Positions 54,634 through 64,000 of a stretch of DNA of 64,000 nucleotides are shown here, one piece after another; position 1 is the stretch's first letter; every line of letters starts with the position of its first letter. Source of the DNA: Archegozetes longisetosus (taxonomy: Eukaryota; Arthropoda; Arachnida; Sarcoptiformes; Trhypochthoniidae). A program made the translations under genes and the position numbers. Location of the stretch: the NCBI GenBank assembly GCA_018873245.2, contig JAEMBT020000003.1, forward strand, positions 3,553,843 to 3,617,842, given 5' to 3'. The notes under the pieces were generated by a model. It was not told the DNA's origin. It made no database searches and saw nothing but the letters and a program-made list of their open reading frames with translations.

Positions 54634-54817
54634 AGAGATGGGAGATATGAGAGAATACTTGAAATAGTTTGAAGTAAGCCATTAAACTTTTATTATTGTA
54701 CATGTATTTTGTTAGATCGCAAAACCGTTCGCAATCATAATAATAATTGAGTGCTGTTTGAAAATTTATTAAGACTGAGTTTTAAGTTGAGTGAATAATA
54801 GTGTAAATAGTCTGCAA

Positions 54818-56130
54818 ATGGCATTTGAAGGACCATCATATGGATTAAGCCGTGAGTGCCAATTAAAGGTAAGCATAATTTAATTTCCAGAGTGGGTGTG
54901 TGTGCGAAATATGCATTTCTTCGTACTTTGGCGTGTTTTTCATTCCCGACGTCTAATGAACGGCACAAATGAAAAGATTTTACATAGCTATAGACTTATT
55001 AATAATATATATATTTTTAAAACATAACCCACTGGTTAGTCTCAGGCAAAGTTTGATATGAGTCTAGCGATGGAGGCGCTCGATTGGATTCGTGCAGTCA
55101 CTCAATTACCTATTGATGCCCCTAATCAAGAACATGGATTTCAGGATCAATTTGATTTCGCTGATTCTCTTAAAGACGGTATTGCTCTTTGCACGTAAGT
55201 TTGGGAGAGGTTTTCCTTACAAATAACAGTCAAAATTTCTAATAGTTTAACCAATCAATCAAATGCCATAAATAAAATGCTTGCGTTCATTTATTAGCTT
55301 TGCTTTTATGTAATCTTAGTTTGCCTTCAGTACTAATTTTTCGTGAAAACTTGAGAAATAAATTACATTTGAAGAATAGGATTATTTAATAAGTGATCCG
55401 ATATAATGACTCATTATATTTTTAGTAATTTATTTAATTAAAATTATCTATTTTTACAATATTTAAGAAACTTCAAATTAAGATAGCTCTTCTTCAACTC
55501 AAAGTTTAGTCGAACTAACATAATTTAACAAAAATTATTTTCCAGAAAATATTCATAAGTTTGGACGAGTTTTCTGTAATTTAATGAGCTTAATGAGTAA
55601 ACTTCAGATAGAGAATAGCTGTGATATGAATTAATTATTTGTTACTGACTCTTTTACTCGACTATGAATTAATGAACTTAAACTTTTTACAGACTGATAA
55701 ACTTGCTTTGTCCGGACTCTGTTAACAAAATAAATTTAGTCAAAGCGCCATTCAAACAGGTCAGTAGGGATTGATTTATTAAAATACAATATAAAGTGCA
55801 TCATTAGCTGACTACTAGTACAATGTACTATTGAAATAGAAAGTTATCATTAGAGCTTTAATGGCATATTTAACTTTTGTACTCAACTTCAGTCTAGTTA
55901 TCCCATTCTAATACACACTCTAATCATAATAATAATAATAATAATATCGACTCTGACCTACTTCTACACTTCTATATTTGACTACTTTCATCTCATTGAT
56001 CACTTATTTTACAGAGAGAAAATTTGGAAATGTTTCTAAAAGCTTGTGAAAAATATGGTTTGAAAAGTCACGATCTTTTTCAAGTTAACGACTTGTACGA
56101 AAGGAAGAATCTTTATATGGTATGGTTGTT

Positions 56131-56169
<39 letters not shown>

Positions 56170-56577
56170 AGTTTTAGTGCAGTATATATTTATCTGAATG
56201 GCTGTTGTGTCAAATTTGTCTTATCGTTAGTTGAAGCTGTAGATGAGAACAAGCATTTTATTTCTCTTCTAATTCTAATACAGGTCGTCAACTGCTTGTT
56301 TGCTTTGGGCGGACTCGTAAGCAATACTATCTCAAAAAGGATTCACCGATAAATTAAGATTAACTCAATTTACTCTTCTTAGGCGCAAAAGAACAATTTT
56401 TGTGGACCTGTTATTGGAGTGAAAGTTGCCAATGAGAATAAGAGATATTTCACTAAAGAAATTCTGAATAAGAGTCAATCCGTAATTGGTCTTCAGGCCG
56501 GAACTAATAGAGGAGCGACTCAATCAGGTATGACACCTTATGGAGCAAACAGACAAATCAAGCCTGATAACAGATAA
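54818..56577 (+). CDS. Muscle-type transgelin/calponin (Mp20-like)
   Basis: Actin-binding protein of the transgelin/calponin family, expected in muscle thin filaments. Six exons: 54818-54868, 55046-55194, 55693-55759, 56015-56119, 56284-56316, 56383-56577, all GT..AG and in phase, giving 199 residues. That is close to the usual transgelin length of about 200. The start MAFEGPSYGLSRECQLK fits the conserved YGLSRE N-terminus of arthropod and vertebrate members. A single calponin-homology domain covers roughly residues 22-135 (EALDWIRAVT, FADSLKDGIALCTLINLL, INLVKAPFKQRENLEMFL, VNDLYERKNLYMVVNCLFALG). The C-terminal calponin-like repeat is IGLQAGTNRGATQSGMTPYG. Introns are 177, 498, 255, 164 and 66 nt; the fourth contains a GA microsatellite. 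A long GA tract lies 187 bp upstream of the ATG. An apparent GGTATG inside the last exon is not used, because the frame runs through it into the conserved repeat. Confidence 0.93.
55921..55946. repeat. (AAT)n microsatellite in transgelin intron
   Basis: About six to seven AAT units within the third intron. Confidence 0.8.
56134..56166. repeat. (GA)16 microsatellite in transgelin intron
   Basis: 33 bases of GA starting 14 bases after the donor of the fourth intron (GTATGG). Confidence 0.9.
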
Positions 56578-58847
56578 ATAATTATCAACTCTTTTATTTT
56601 ACCACCTTTCACTTTTATTAACTGATCTGAGTTTATCTGTGATTTTGTTATTACATCCGTCAAAAACTTTCAACAGACTATTTCTAAAGATATGACTAGT
56701 GTCAACATTGCTATGAGTCAAGATAAATGTCAGGCCAAACCAATTTAACTGTTTTTGTATTCATCGCTCCACACAATATATCTCATCATTTTCAAATCGG
56801 TTTCATCTTGTTTTTTCTTTTAATTTTTTCTCCAAATCTCAATACAATACAAGTCGTTTGAATCTAGATTTTAGTCATGTTTAACTTAATGTATCCGATA
56901 TGTCGCAACTCTTTCGAAATATTTTCTACATTTGTCGCCAAACAGTGATTTATGCTATTTAATAATGCTTGAAATTTATAGTTGATATCTAATGTAAATA
57001 TAGCATAGTATCGAAATGTCATAATTTATATTTATTTTAATAAAGGAGTGATAGCGTGTTTGTTTCGCCTCTCAATTCTTATCACTAAAAATATGATAAA
57101 AACCTTTTTTTCTTCTTCCCATTCAATTTGAATAATAAGACGCTTTACCAAATACCTTTCCACTAATCAATTATTTCAGTCTAGAAGTAGGTCAGACAAA
57201 CTTTTCACTAATCTCATTTCTATTTCATCTTTCAATGAAGTGATGAACTGAAATTTGTTTGGAACCTAAATCTTCATACTCGACACAGTTTCTATAATCT
57301 TATAATCTTATGTCTGGTGTTAACTGTCCTAATGCTTTCACTAGTCTGGAGACAAAATTGTCTTTTGAATCATTTATCATTGGAGAAAAGTGACAATTTG
57401 TTAAGAGTAACAATTTTTTTAATAACTTACAATTTAGATTGAAAAATATAGTCAATTCAAGTATTAAATACTGAGACAGTAATAATGACAGCAAAGCTAT
57501 TCTGTTAAGCCTCAAAACTAAAATTAATGCAACAAAGAATCAAATATATTACCTTCAAGTCATTAAATTCATAAATAAATTTTATTATTTTTGACTTATT
57601 GTAATGGTTTGCTTATTGTTATTGTAATAATTGCGATTCCACCAATTCTGATCCAAGTACTGAAACATACTTTCACTATTTCACTATTCTATATCTTCGC
57701 TAATGGCAATGGGCGTCACAAAACCTTATTTATGAATAAGTGAATCAATTATTATCTAATATTAGGAAAATCTATTTAGCGTGTTTCATATATTTCAAGT
57801 TAAAGGTCAATTTGCTTCCTATCAACATAAATAAATGAATGTTGAAAAATTGAATAGTTTGCTTCAGAATCAAAAGCTTGACAAACAGTAGAAAAGTTGT
57901 TCAAAAGTAGTCCTCCTATAAATATGTTAAGGTTTGGACAATATTTCATTAAGTTATCGCATCTCACATCGTTTTAAAATTAATCTTATTAAAACTACAT
58001 GTAGAATGAAAAGCTTTTCCAAAACGTTAATATTTGAGAAACTTTAAAACTAATTATTTAATTGTACAGAAGAATAAGAATTACATCAATATAGTATTAT
58101 AGGCGAATATTGTTTGCTTAGATACAATTTTCCATTGAATTAAACATCACAAATAGTGTAACAGTAACTGCCTTTTGGCAAACAGAGATTACTAGTAGTT
58201 TCAAATATTTCATACATCAATAGGAATTAATATAAAAATCAATTTTAAAGACTCATAAATGTATATAATTATCAACAAAATTAAATTATTATTAAATAAA
58301 TCTCTCGAAAATTAATCAAATTATTATAATCAACTGAATAAAACCTAAAATGAAAGTAAAAATTCACTGAAAATAGGATAATATAGAAGTTGTAGGAATA
58401 GTTTGAAGTAATGATTTGATGTATTAAATGGAAGATTTTTGTATTGAATAAATGTTTTAATAATTTGACAAGTAATTTAACTTAAGATAGCTTCAGGGGA
58501 TCATTAGAATTCATCGAATTGAGAGGCCTTTACTTTATGCTGCTTTTGACAGTAATTCTGGTTTACTGTGGAAACATCACATCTTAATCACATTCAAACA
58601 TTCGGTATATTCATGCACTTAGAAAATATTTTTTACACTTCAAATCTTGCATTACTTGCAATAAATAATCAAATGTTTTGAAAGTCAATTATGCTCGACT
58701 CGTGTCTTCACAAAATATACTTCTGGTTATTAAATTAAATAAAAGATAGACCTGAACAACTTCTATTGGACTCAAATTATTAAACTCCACGAGACCAAGT
58801 CGCTCTTTCTACTACATTCTTTGAGAGCAACAATATAAGAATCCTTA

Positions 58848-59293
58848 TCGACGTGTTAGTCAAAGAGTAGCCTTTCTTGAGTTTTCAAAAAGTAGAACCA
58901 CTAAAGCAGAACTGATATGAGACTATTAATTGAAGACAATATTTAGTCATTATATCCTCAACTTAAATGATATTGGGATCCGTAAGAACCAAAAGTTTGT
59001 TTATAGTTTGAACTCGTCAATAGAAAAATCAATTTTTGAAAAAATATTGACATATAAAACATTGTATAATTACTAATAATCTATTAACGCTTATCGAAAA
59101 GATCGGTTTTCTGTTGATAAGTTCAAACTATAATCGAATTTTTGACTCTTTCTTACAAATCTCATCATTATTTAAGTTGAAGCTAAAATAACAAAGTATC
59201 GTCTCCAATTGATAGTTTCATAAAAGCTTTATTCTAGCGGTTTTATTTTTTGAAAATTCTTAGGAAAGGTTACTCTTCGACTAACGCCTTCTT
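58848..59293. mobile_element. Foldback (long inverted repeat) element, MITE-like
   Basis: The left arm (58848-59029) and the reverse complement of the right arm (59104-59293) can be aligned by eye over almost their whole length, at roughly 75-80% identity with small indels. Shared blocks, outside in: TTAGTCRAAGAGTARCCTTTC, TTTTCAAAAARTARAACC, a run around CAACTTAAAT, and TATAGTTTGAACT. The loop is about 74 nt. It has no open frame, so it is non-autonomous. The ends resemble copies at 51130 and 51842, showing that it belongs to a dispersed family. A target-site duplication is not clear; CTTAT sits just outside both ends. The right arm would fall in the 3' UTR of the NCKIPSD-like gene if that gene uses the AATAAA at 59233-59228. 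Confidence 0.7.
59228..59247 (-). terminator. Candidate polyadenylation signals of the NCKIPSD-like gene
   Basis: AATAAA on the minus strand at 59233-59228, about 190 nt after the stop codon; a second AATAAA at 59247-59242 lies slightly nearer. Both sit inside the right arm of the foldback element. These are the first canonical hexamers I found downstream. Use is inferred. Confidence 0.3.
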
Positions 59294-59425
59294 ATGTTCT
59301 TACATTCGATAAAACAGTGTTCCTTAAGCTAAATCAAAATGTAGACTATTTTAATTTTTTATGAGATAAATCAAATTGAAATGTCATGAAAGTACTGCCA
59401 AAACATCAATCATTGACCATAAAAA

Positions 59426-61476
59426 TCACAGACTCTTAAAAAGTGAGGGATTCTCTGATTTTATAAGAGAAACAAGACTCAAATCAGTTTCATTACTACA
59501 CTCGTGATTCTCGATACTTTTGAAGCATTTGGACAATTCATCTATTTTATGAGGTTCTTCATTGTATGGCGTATTTTTGATAACATTGAGGACTAGAGTG
59601 AGATAAGAAGCGCGGGCCTATAGAAAAGATTGTTAATTTAATTATTAATATTTTACAAAGAGAAATATTTTAGATAATAAATTACTTTATCGCCAACTGG
59701 AAGATTATTGAGCTGTCGAATCACTATATCAACGATAACCCGAACATCGTTATAATAGAAGAGTTTGGAGACTTCAGCGTTTTCGAACATCTCGATTAAT
59801 AATTTAAGCACAGAATTCGGTCTTTCATGCGAAACATTGGTTTCTTTAATAGAGCCGCAAACTTTAGTTATGTCTTCCTCCCAATTCAGATATGAAACTA
59901 AATTCTCTGTCAGTTGACTCGCATTCCTTCTGCTCTTTAAAGCTTTGAGCACTAGATTATTGTCAGACTCATCGAAATGAAGATTAAATGAAAGAATGGG
60001 TGCGATACTATTTTCTGGTGATATATTGCTTTCGATTCTATTTCCTTCCGAATCAATTCCTTCAATCAGATCGAGTTGTTGAGAAATAAATTTCTCATTA
60101 ATGTGTTCATAAATATTGATCGGAGGCTTATGTCCAGTACTAAAAATGGCGGTGAACAAAAGTGCAGCCGAAGACCAACGCTCGCTATCGTTCACGTAGT
60201 TCTGCATCTCAGCCGCCAATTCTGCCGGCATGACAGACGTCAACAAATAATCAGGAATAATACTCTCGAACAAAGAGATAAGGCATACAAATATTGAGTA
60301 CAACTTCATTCGTAATGACCTTCGAGTTTCCATTTGAAAATAAGTGACTAACATATGAACGTTCTCATAATTATCCTTGCAAATGGCATCTTTAATGAAC
60401 GCTGGATTGGCATTCGAAATTATTTGCAGCAATTCATCGAGATATCCTTTGATGATATCTTCATCTTCATGGACAGGCCAACTGCGCTGCTGTTCATCAT
60501 TCTTACACCACCAAAGCTTTCTGAATACCGACTTCATATTCAATAAATCGGAACTCTGAACGCTCGCTATTGGAACATCAATATTTGCCAAAAGTTTTTG
60601 AATTATCGTTTGACAACCTTCGCTCCATTCTGGGACTTTCTCAGAAAGACATTCGATGACTGTTTTTACAGCCAATATACACATACCATGGTTTAGATCT
60701 GTAGTAACTCTTACTCTTTCTATCAGTTCAGGTATGAGTACGTCTGGAATTGTAACGGTATTTGGTGCTTCACTATTATCTGATTTTATGGTCTCTTTCA
60801 CATCATTGGCCACTTTTGATGTGTTTTCGACACTATTAGGAATTCCATTCGATGTATTGGCTATTGTTTTACTTTGGTTTTCCTCAACTTTATTAACTAT
60901 CTCTTTGGCGGTTATGGCATCAGGAGATAAATCACAGTCAGAATTATTAGCCTCAAGTTCTTGAATGACTTCAGGATTATTCTTTTTGAATATAAGCTGA
61001 ACAACTTCGCAGCGAAGTTGAGCCAATTTACTATTTAAACAATGAGAAAGTCTTTAATAGAAAGTTAAATATTAAATAAAATGTTTATTACATCTGCGCG
61101 TGTTTGACTTGTCTGTCAGTTATGCCATTCATGTCATTATGCTTAGAGTCCAATTGCATGGCAACCGAATCAATAAAACTCAATAATTCATTTTCTTCTA
61201 TCCGCTGTTAATCACAATTCAAATTAAATCAATTGAACCAATCGTTAAACCAGTAAAATAAAGATATACTGAAAGAATCTAATGTCAGACCTGTTCGTAG
61301 ACCACATAATCGTTGGGAACGTAACCCAATTTACCCAAACTGTTGACGACATAGACCCAATCGGCTGGCTTTGACGCTTTAATCACAATAAATCGTTCAT
61401 TGGTTTTGAAATTCAATACTTTGCTATCATTTGATTCGTATTCATAGACCGATCGCAATACCATTTGCGATGCCAT
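59426..61476 (-). CDS. NCKIPSD: NCKIPSD/SPIN90-like SH3 adaptor protein
   Basis: SPIN90 (NCKIPSD, also DIP or WISH) binds and activates the Arp2/3 complex to seed linear actin filaments and links to Nck. Exons on the minus strand: 61476-61291, 61204-61092, 61051-59686, 59617-59426, giving 618 residues in phase. Residues 1-62 form an N-terminal SH3 domain (SVYEYES, NERFIVIKAS, DWVYVVNSLGKLGYVPNDYV), at the protein start as in vertebrates. A linker of about 100 residues follows. Then comes the conserved armadillo-like region: DLNHGMCILAVK, NDEQQRSWPVHEDED, YLDELLQII, ENVHMLVTYFQMETRRSLR and MPAELAAEMQ all match vertebrate NCKIPSD closely. The linker is rich in Asn, Ser and Thr and lacks the proline-rich stretches of the vertebrate protein. 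The last exon (ARASYLTLVLNVIKNTPY…) matches the vertebrate YLSLMHAIVRTTPY segment, after which the tail is shorter. The ATG at 61476 is the first in frame after an upstream stop. Introns are 86, 40 and 68 nt. Confidence 0.9.
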
Positions 61477-61827
61477 CCAGTCCTTTGTACTTAAAATTTT
61501 CTTCGACCAAAATAAATATTCGATTTGACTATCAAATCAATATTAGATTAATATTTTTATAGTTGTTGTTATGATAACATGTTTTGTGGTCAAGATTTCT
61601 ATCATTATTATCGCTCTTTAAATGTTTGCTTTCAATAAAATACGTTTCATTCAAAATAGCACTTCAAACACCATTAGATATGGCTTTTCAGCGCACTTCA
61701 TACTAGTATTCATGTATCAAAAAGTTGCAAAACTAAATCCAAACGTGAATCAGTTGGTGTCAAACCTTGAGAAACCACAAATTTGTTGCAATTTATTATT
61801 TCTCAAACAAGCCGAAGCTAACTAACC
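61477..61827. promoter_or_regulatory. Shared divergent upstream region of the NCKIPSD-like and ATP synthase delta genes
   Basis: The two start codons point away from each other and are only 351 bp apart, so both 5' UTRs and promoters must lie here (unless upstream non-coding exons exist). No clear TATA box or initiator could be singled out. The 67-codon open frame at 61622-61825 shows no family resemblance and is probably chance. Confidence 0.55.
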
Positions 61828-62523
61828 ATGTCCGGGGTCTTACGAATGACATTGAGTCGAGTCTTGCGCTCAAGACATCCATCAATTAGATTGCAATCAG
61901 TAATGAGTCGTGGTTTTGCCGATGGAGGAATGCCTCTCACCTTCTCATCACCCTATGAGGTCATTAAGACATTCAGATATTTACTTGGAGCCGATATGAT
62001 TTAAACCATTAACCAATATCTTATTTGCATTGATATTAATGTTGATCTAATGATAATTTCAGGTTTTTTACAGTGGAGTCAATGTAAAGCAGGTGGACGT
62101 CCCGTCCTTTAGCGGCAGTTTTGGTATTTTGCCGAATCACGTGCCCACTCTGGCTGTACTGCGTCCCGGAGTGGTTACCGTCTATGAAGCCGAGGGCGCG
62201 GCTAAAAAATATTTCGGTAATTAATTGATTAATTGATTAGTTTATGAAATATTGGTGGGTAATTTATTGAAAGACTGACTAATTTGTTGATTGTCTTAAT
62301 TGAATGTGAAGTAAGCAGCGGTACGGTTACCATCAATGATGACTCATCAGTTCAAGTGTTAGCTGAAGAAGCAGTTCCTGTCGAACGTCTGGACGGTCAG
62401 GCGGCCAGAGAAGCGCTCGCTAAAGCTCAACAAGAATTAAGTTCGGCATCGGGTGAGGTCGCAAAAGCTGAGGCTCAGATTGCAGTTGAAGTCAGCGAAG
62501 CTTTAGTTCAGGCCACCAATTGA
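61828..62523 (+). CDS. ATP5F1D: ATP synthase F1 subunit delta, mitochondrial
   Basis: The delta subunit of the mitochondrial F1 central stalk (bacterial epsilon), which helps couple proton flow to ATP synthesis. Exons 61828-61959, 62063-62216 and 62312-62523 give 165 residues, close to the usual length of about 168. The N-terminus (MSGVLRMTLSRVLRSR) is Arg/Ser-rich without acidic residues, as expected of a mitochondrial targeting peptide. The β-sandwich domain follows: VFYSGVNVKQVDVPSFSGSF, GILPNHVPTLAVLRPGVV, then SSGTVTINDDSSVQVLAEEA. The C-terminal helical hairpin (REALAKAQQELSSA, AKAEAQIAVEVSEALVQA) completes the fold. The codon spanning the second intron (G|TA, Val) gives KYFVSSG as in other animals. 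The stop is TGA at 62521-62523. It is head-to-head with the NCKIPSD-like gene. The coding GC is clearly above that of the surroundings, consistent with a highly expressed housekeeping gene. Confidence 0.96.
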
Positions 62524-62906
62524 CTCATCACTAATAGTACTTTATTTGTTAATTTAATAGTTTGTTATTCAATGTCGATAATGACACTCTTAAGACCATA
62601 TATTTGCTTCATTTATGTCAATTATCAATTAAGTTGGGAAAAGCTTTTGATTAGTTCGAAGATATTTTCGTCTATTAGAGTGATCTTATAGCTATTGTGA
62701 GTTTCAAAAAAAAACTAAAATAAAATAGACTGTTAAAATTAACATAGAGTATAAAAATTCATTTCCTACTCAGATAGTGGTTGATTGTTGTGGAAGAACC
62801 GCGTGCATCTATAAACCAGTAATAGTTTAATATTCAAATATATTGAAATACTTTCTGAATTACTAATATCTAAGCTTCTAGTTGCGTTTCCTAAACTGAA
62901 GATAAG
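62524..62906 (+). other. 3' UTR/intergenic spacer after ATP synthase delta
   Basis: 383 bp between the ATP synthase delta stop and the next start codon. It is AT-rich, with an AATAAA-containing run near 62714-62725 that may serve as the polyadenylation signal. No gene seen. Confidence 0.5.
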
Positions 62907-64000
62907 ATGAAGTTTTTAATACTATTATTTCTGGTATTTAATGTCTGAATAACCTATTTTAATTGAATGCTAACTTAACTTATTTAAACAGCTACAGAAT
63001 CAGAATCACTTCACACATGAATCTTTCATTGACAGCTATATCGATCCTTCAGTTGTCTCAAATTGTGGTGAAATTCAGCAGAAAATAAACTTCAAATATG
63101 CAGTTCGTCTTAAACTGATTATAATTTTAAAAAAGATGTGATCTACTTGTTCACAGAAAATAAAGTTTATGCAGTTCCACAATTCATGGCTGCACTGGCG
63201 CAGAGGTCACCAAAAGTAGTTCTTAGAGAAATATTTTTTAATAAAGTATTTGTCAAGCCATTGACCGATTTCTGGAATTCATTAAAACCTGAAAACGAAA
63301 GCTACAATTCAGTTTTTGCCGATTGGCATACATTCAGTACTTCGTATTGGCTTTTGGGTGATAAGTATCGAGAGATTAAGATTAGTTTACCTCAATTCAA
63401 AGTAGTATCAGTTGGACAATTGAAAGAATTCTCAGAGAGTAAGTTTGGGTTTATGCGAAATACAAAAATCAAAGAAAAAGGCTTTGAAAATATTTTTGGT
63501 GTTGATTTTGCTTATACTTGGTCTAGAGATAAACCGTTCCAACCAATTAGAATCTATGCTCGCGGTATCTGATTATTAGCTGTTTTAAGCCAAATTTTCT
63601 TTTCAACGCTTATCCAAAAACTTATATTTAGATCTGGAAAACAATAGACACGTTATAAGTTTCTCATTTTATAACTATACGTTGACAAATGAAGAGTTTG
63701 AGAACGGAAAGCGTTATAATTACAGTTTTGATACAGCGGTTTATTTAAGTCCTGGTCGATCTTTCGATGGATCCTTACACCCTTACAATCATTATTTCGA
63801 AATACGAACTCGAAAGGGAACCTTTTCTTTATTTGATTTCGCTTATGTATGTACTTGATCCAAATTTGTTAGCTATAACTTTGATCCAAATTTGTTAGCT
63901 ATAACTTTGATCCATACTTTAATCTTTCAAGAATATCGACTGTCTTCTGAACGGAGCCAATGAAGAGCTACTCGGGTGTCCGCCTTCTTTTTGTCAAACA
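62907..64000 (+). CDS. Secreted protein of unrecognised family, 3' end beyond the window
   Basis: Exons 62907-62933, 62992-63067, 63136-63564, 63632-63846 and 63932 to the window end (open) join in phase across introns of 58-85 nt. The product, at least 272 residues, begins with a signal peptide (MKFLILLFLLQ) whose coding is interrupted by the first intron. A segment DVIYLFTENKVYAVPQF resembles one hemopexin-type blade strand, but no repeat of it was seen, so this may be chance. Middle motifs include YWLLGDKYREIKISLPQF, GVDFAYTWSRDKPFQPIR and YFEIRTRKGTFSLFDF. The last exon is cysteine-bearing (IDCLL…LGCPPSFC). The protein is rich in Phe and Tyr. I do not recognise the family; a lineage-specific extracellular protein is likely. 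The second intron choice (after C|G, 63067) is the only one that keeps DVIYLF in frame. The fourth intron contains a perfect 26-bp tandem duplication. Confidence 0.65.
63855..63913. repeat. 26-bp perfect tandem duplication in an intron
   Basis: 63855-63880 is repeated exactly at 63881-63906, followed by the first seven bases of a third copy (TTGATCC). It lies inside an 85-nt intron of the secreted-protein gene. Perfect identity points to a recent event, or to an assembly or sequencing artefact. Confidence 0.85.

Larger units (their letters stand above)
48722..54817. other. Intergenic region between the CCP6-like and transgelin genes
   Basis: About 6.1 kb without a recognised gene. It holds two oppositely oriented copies of a dispersed repeat end (51130-51153, 51842-51865), a possible third degenerate copy near 54390-54460, and a GA tract (54582-54631). 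Short open frames such as 50108-50425 show no family resemblance. Confidence 0.6.
56578..59425. other. Convergent intergenic region with a foldback element
   Basis: About 2.8 kb between the 3' ends of the transgelin and NCKIPSD-like genes. It is AT-rich with no recognised gene. It contains the foldback element 58848-59293. Confidence 0.65.

Noticed and set aside
61622..61825. 67-codon open frame in the divergent promoter region
   Set aside because: It ends just before the ATP synthase delta start and shows no homology; a short promoter-region frame by chance is likelier.

Overview
This window is nuclear DNA from a multicellular animal. It is strongly AT-rich, its genes are broken by GT..AG introns, and it is dotted with long (GA/CT)n, (GT)n and (AT)n microsatellites. 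The muscle-type calponin/transgelin gene, the many very short introns and the compact right end fit an arthropod, perhaps a mite or related chelicerate. That placement is an impression, not a demonstrated result.

Layout. (1) About 1.3-48.7 kb, plus strand: a cytosolic carboxypeptidase 6 (AGBL4/CCP6) orthologue. Nine exons can be assembled in phase from GNLGRVD to the stop codon; the N-terminal exon or exons lie left of the window or were not recognised. Three introns are huge (about 27, 10.6 and 6.7 kb) and account for most of the first 46 kb, while the last five are 55-712 nt. (2) Inside the 6.7-kb intron, on the minus strand, is a probable small nested gene (43.9-44.55 kb): a hydrophobic N-terminus followed by a segment rich in dibasic sites, of unknown family. 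(3) About 48.7-54.8 kb: no recognised gene, but dispersed repeats and a long GA tract just upstream of (4) a muscle-type transgelin/calponin gene (54.8-56.6 kb, plus, six exons, 199 aa). (5) 56.6-59.4 kb: intergenic, with a roughly 446-bp foldback (long inverted repeat) element. (6) 59.4-61.5 kb, minus: an NCKIPSD/SPIN90-like gene (four exons, 618 aa; SH3 domain plus armadillo-like region). (7) 61.8-62.5 kb, plus: the mitochondrial ATP synthase delta subunit (three exons, 165 aa), head-to-head with the previous gene. (8) 62.9 kb to the window end, plus: the 5' part of a gene for a secreted protein of unrecognised family (five exons, incomplete).

The four recognised genes have unrelated cellular roles: tubulin deglutamylation, muscle/actin binding, Arp2/3-actin regulation and oxidative phosphorylation. 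They do not form a functional cluster. The compact right 10 kb contrasts sharply with the intron-dominated left 46 kb. The less expected items are the nested minus-strand gene, the foldback element with its dispersed relatives, and the extreme range of intron lengths (40 nt to 27 kb).
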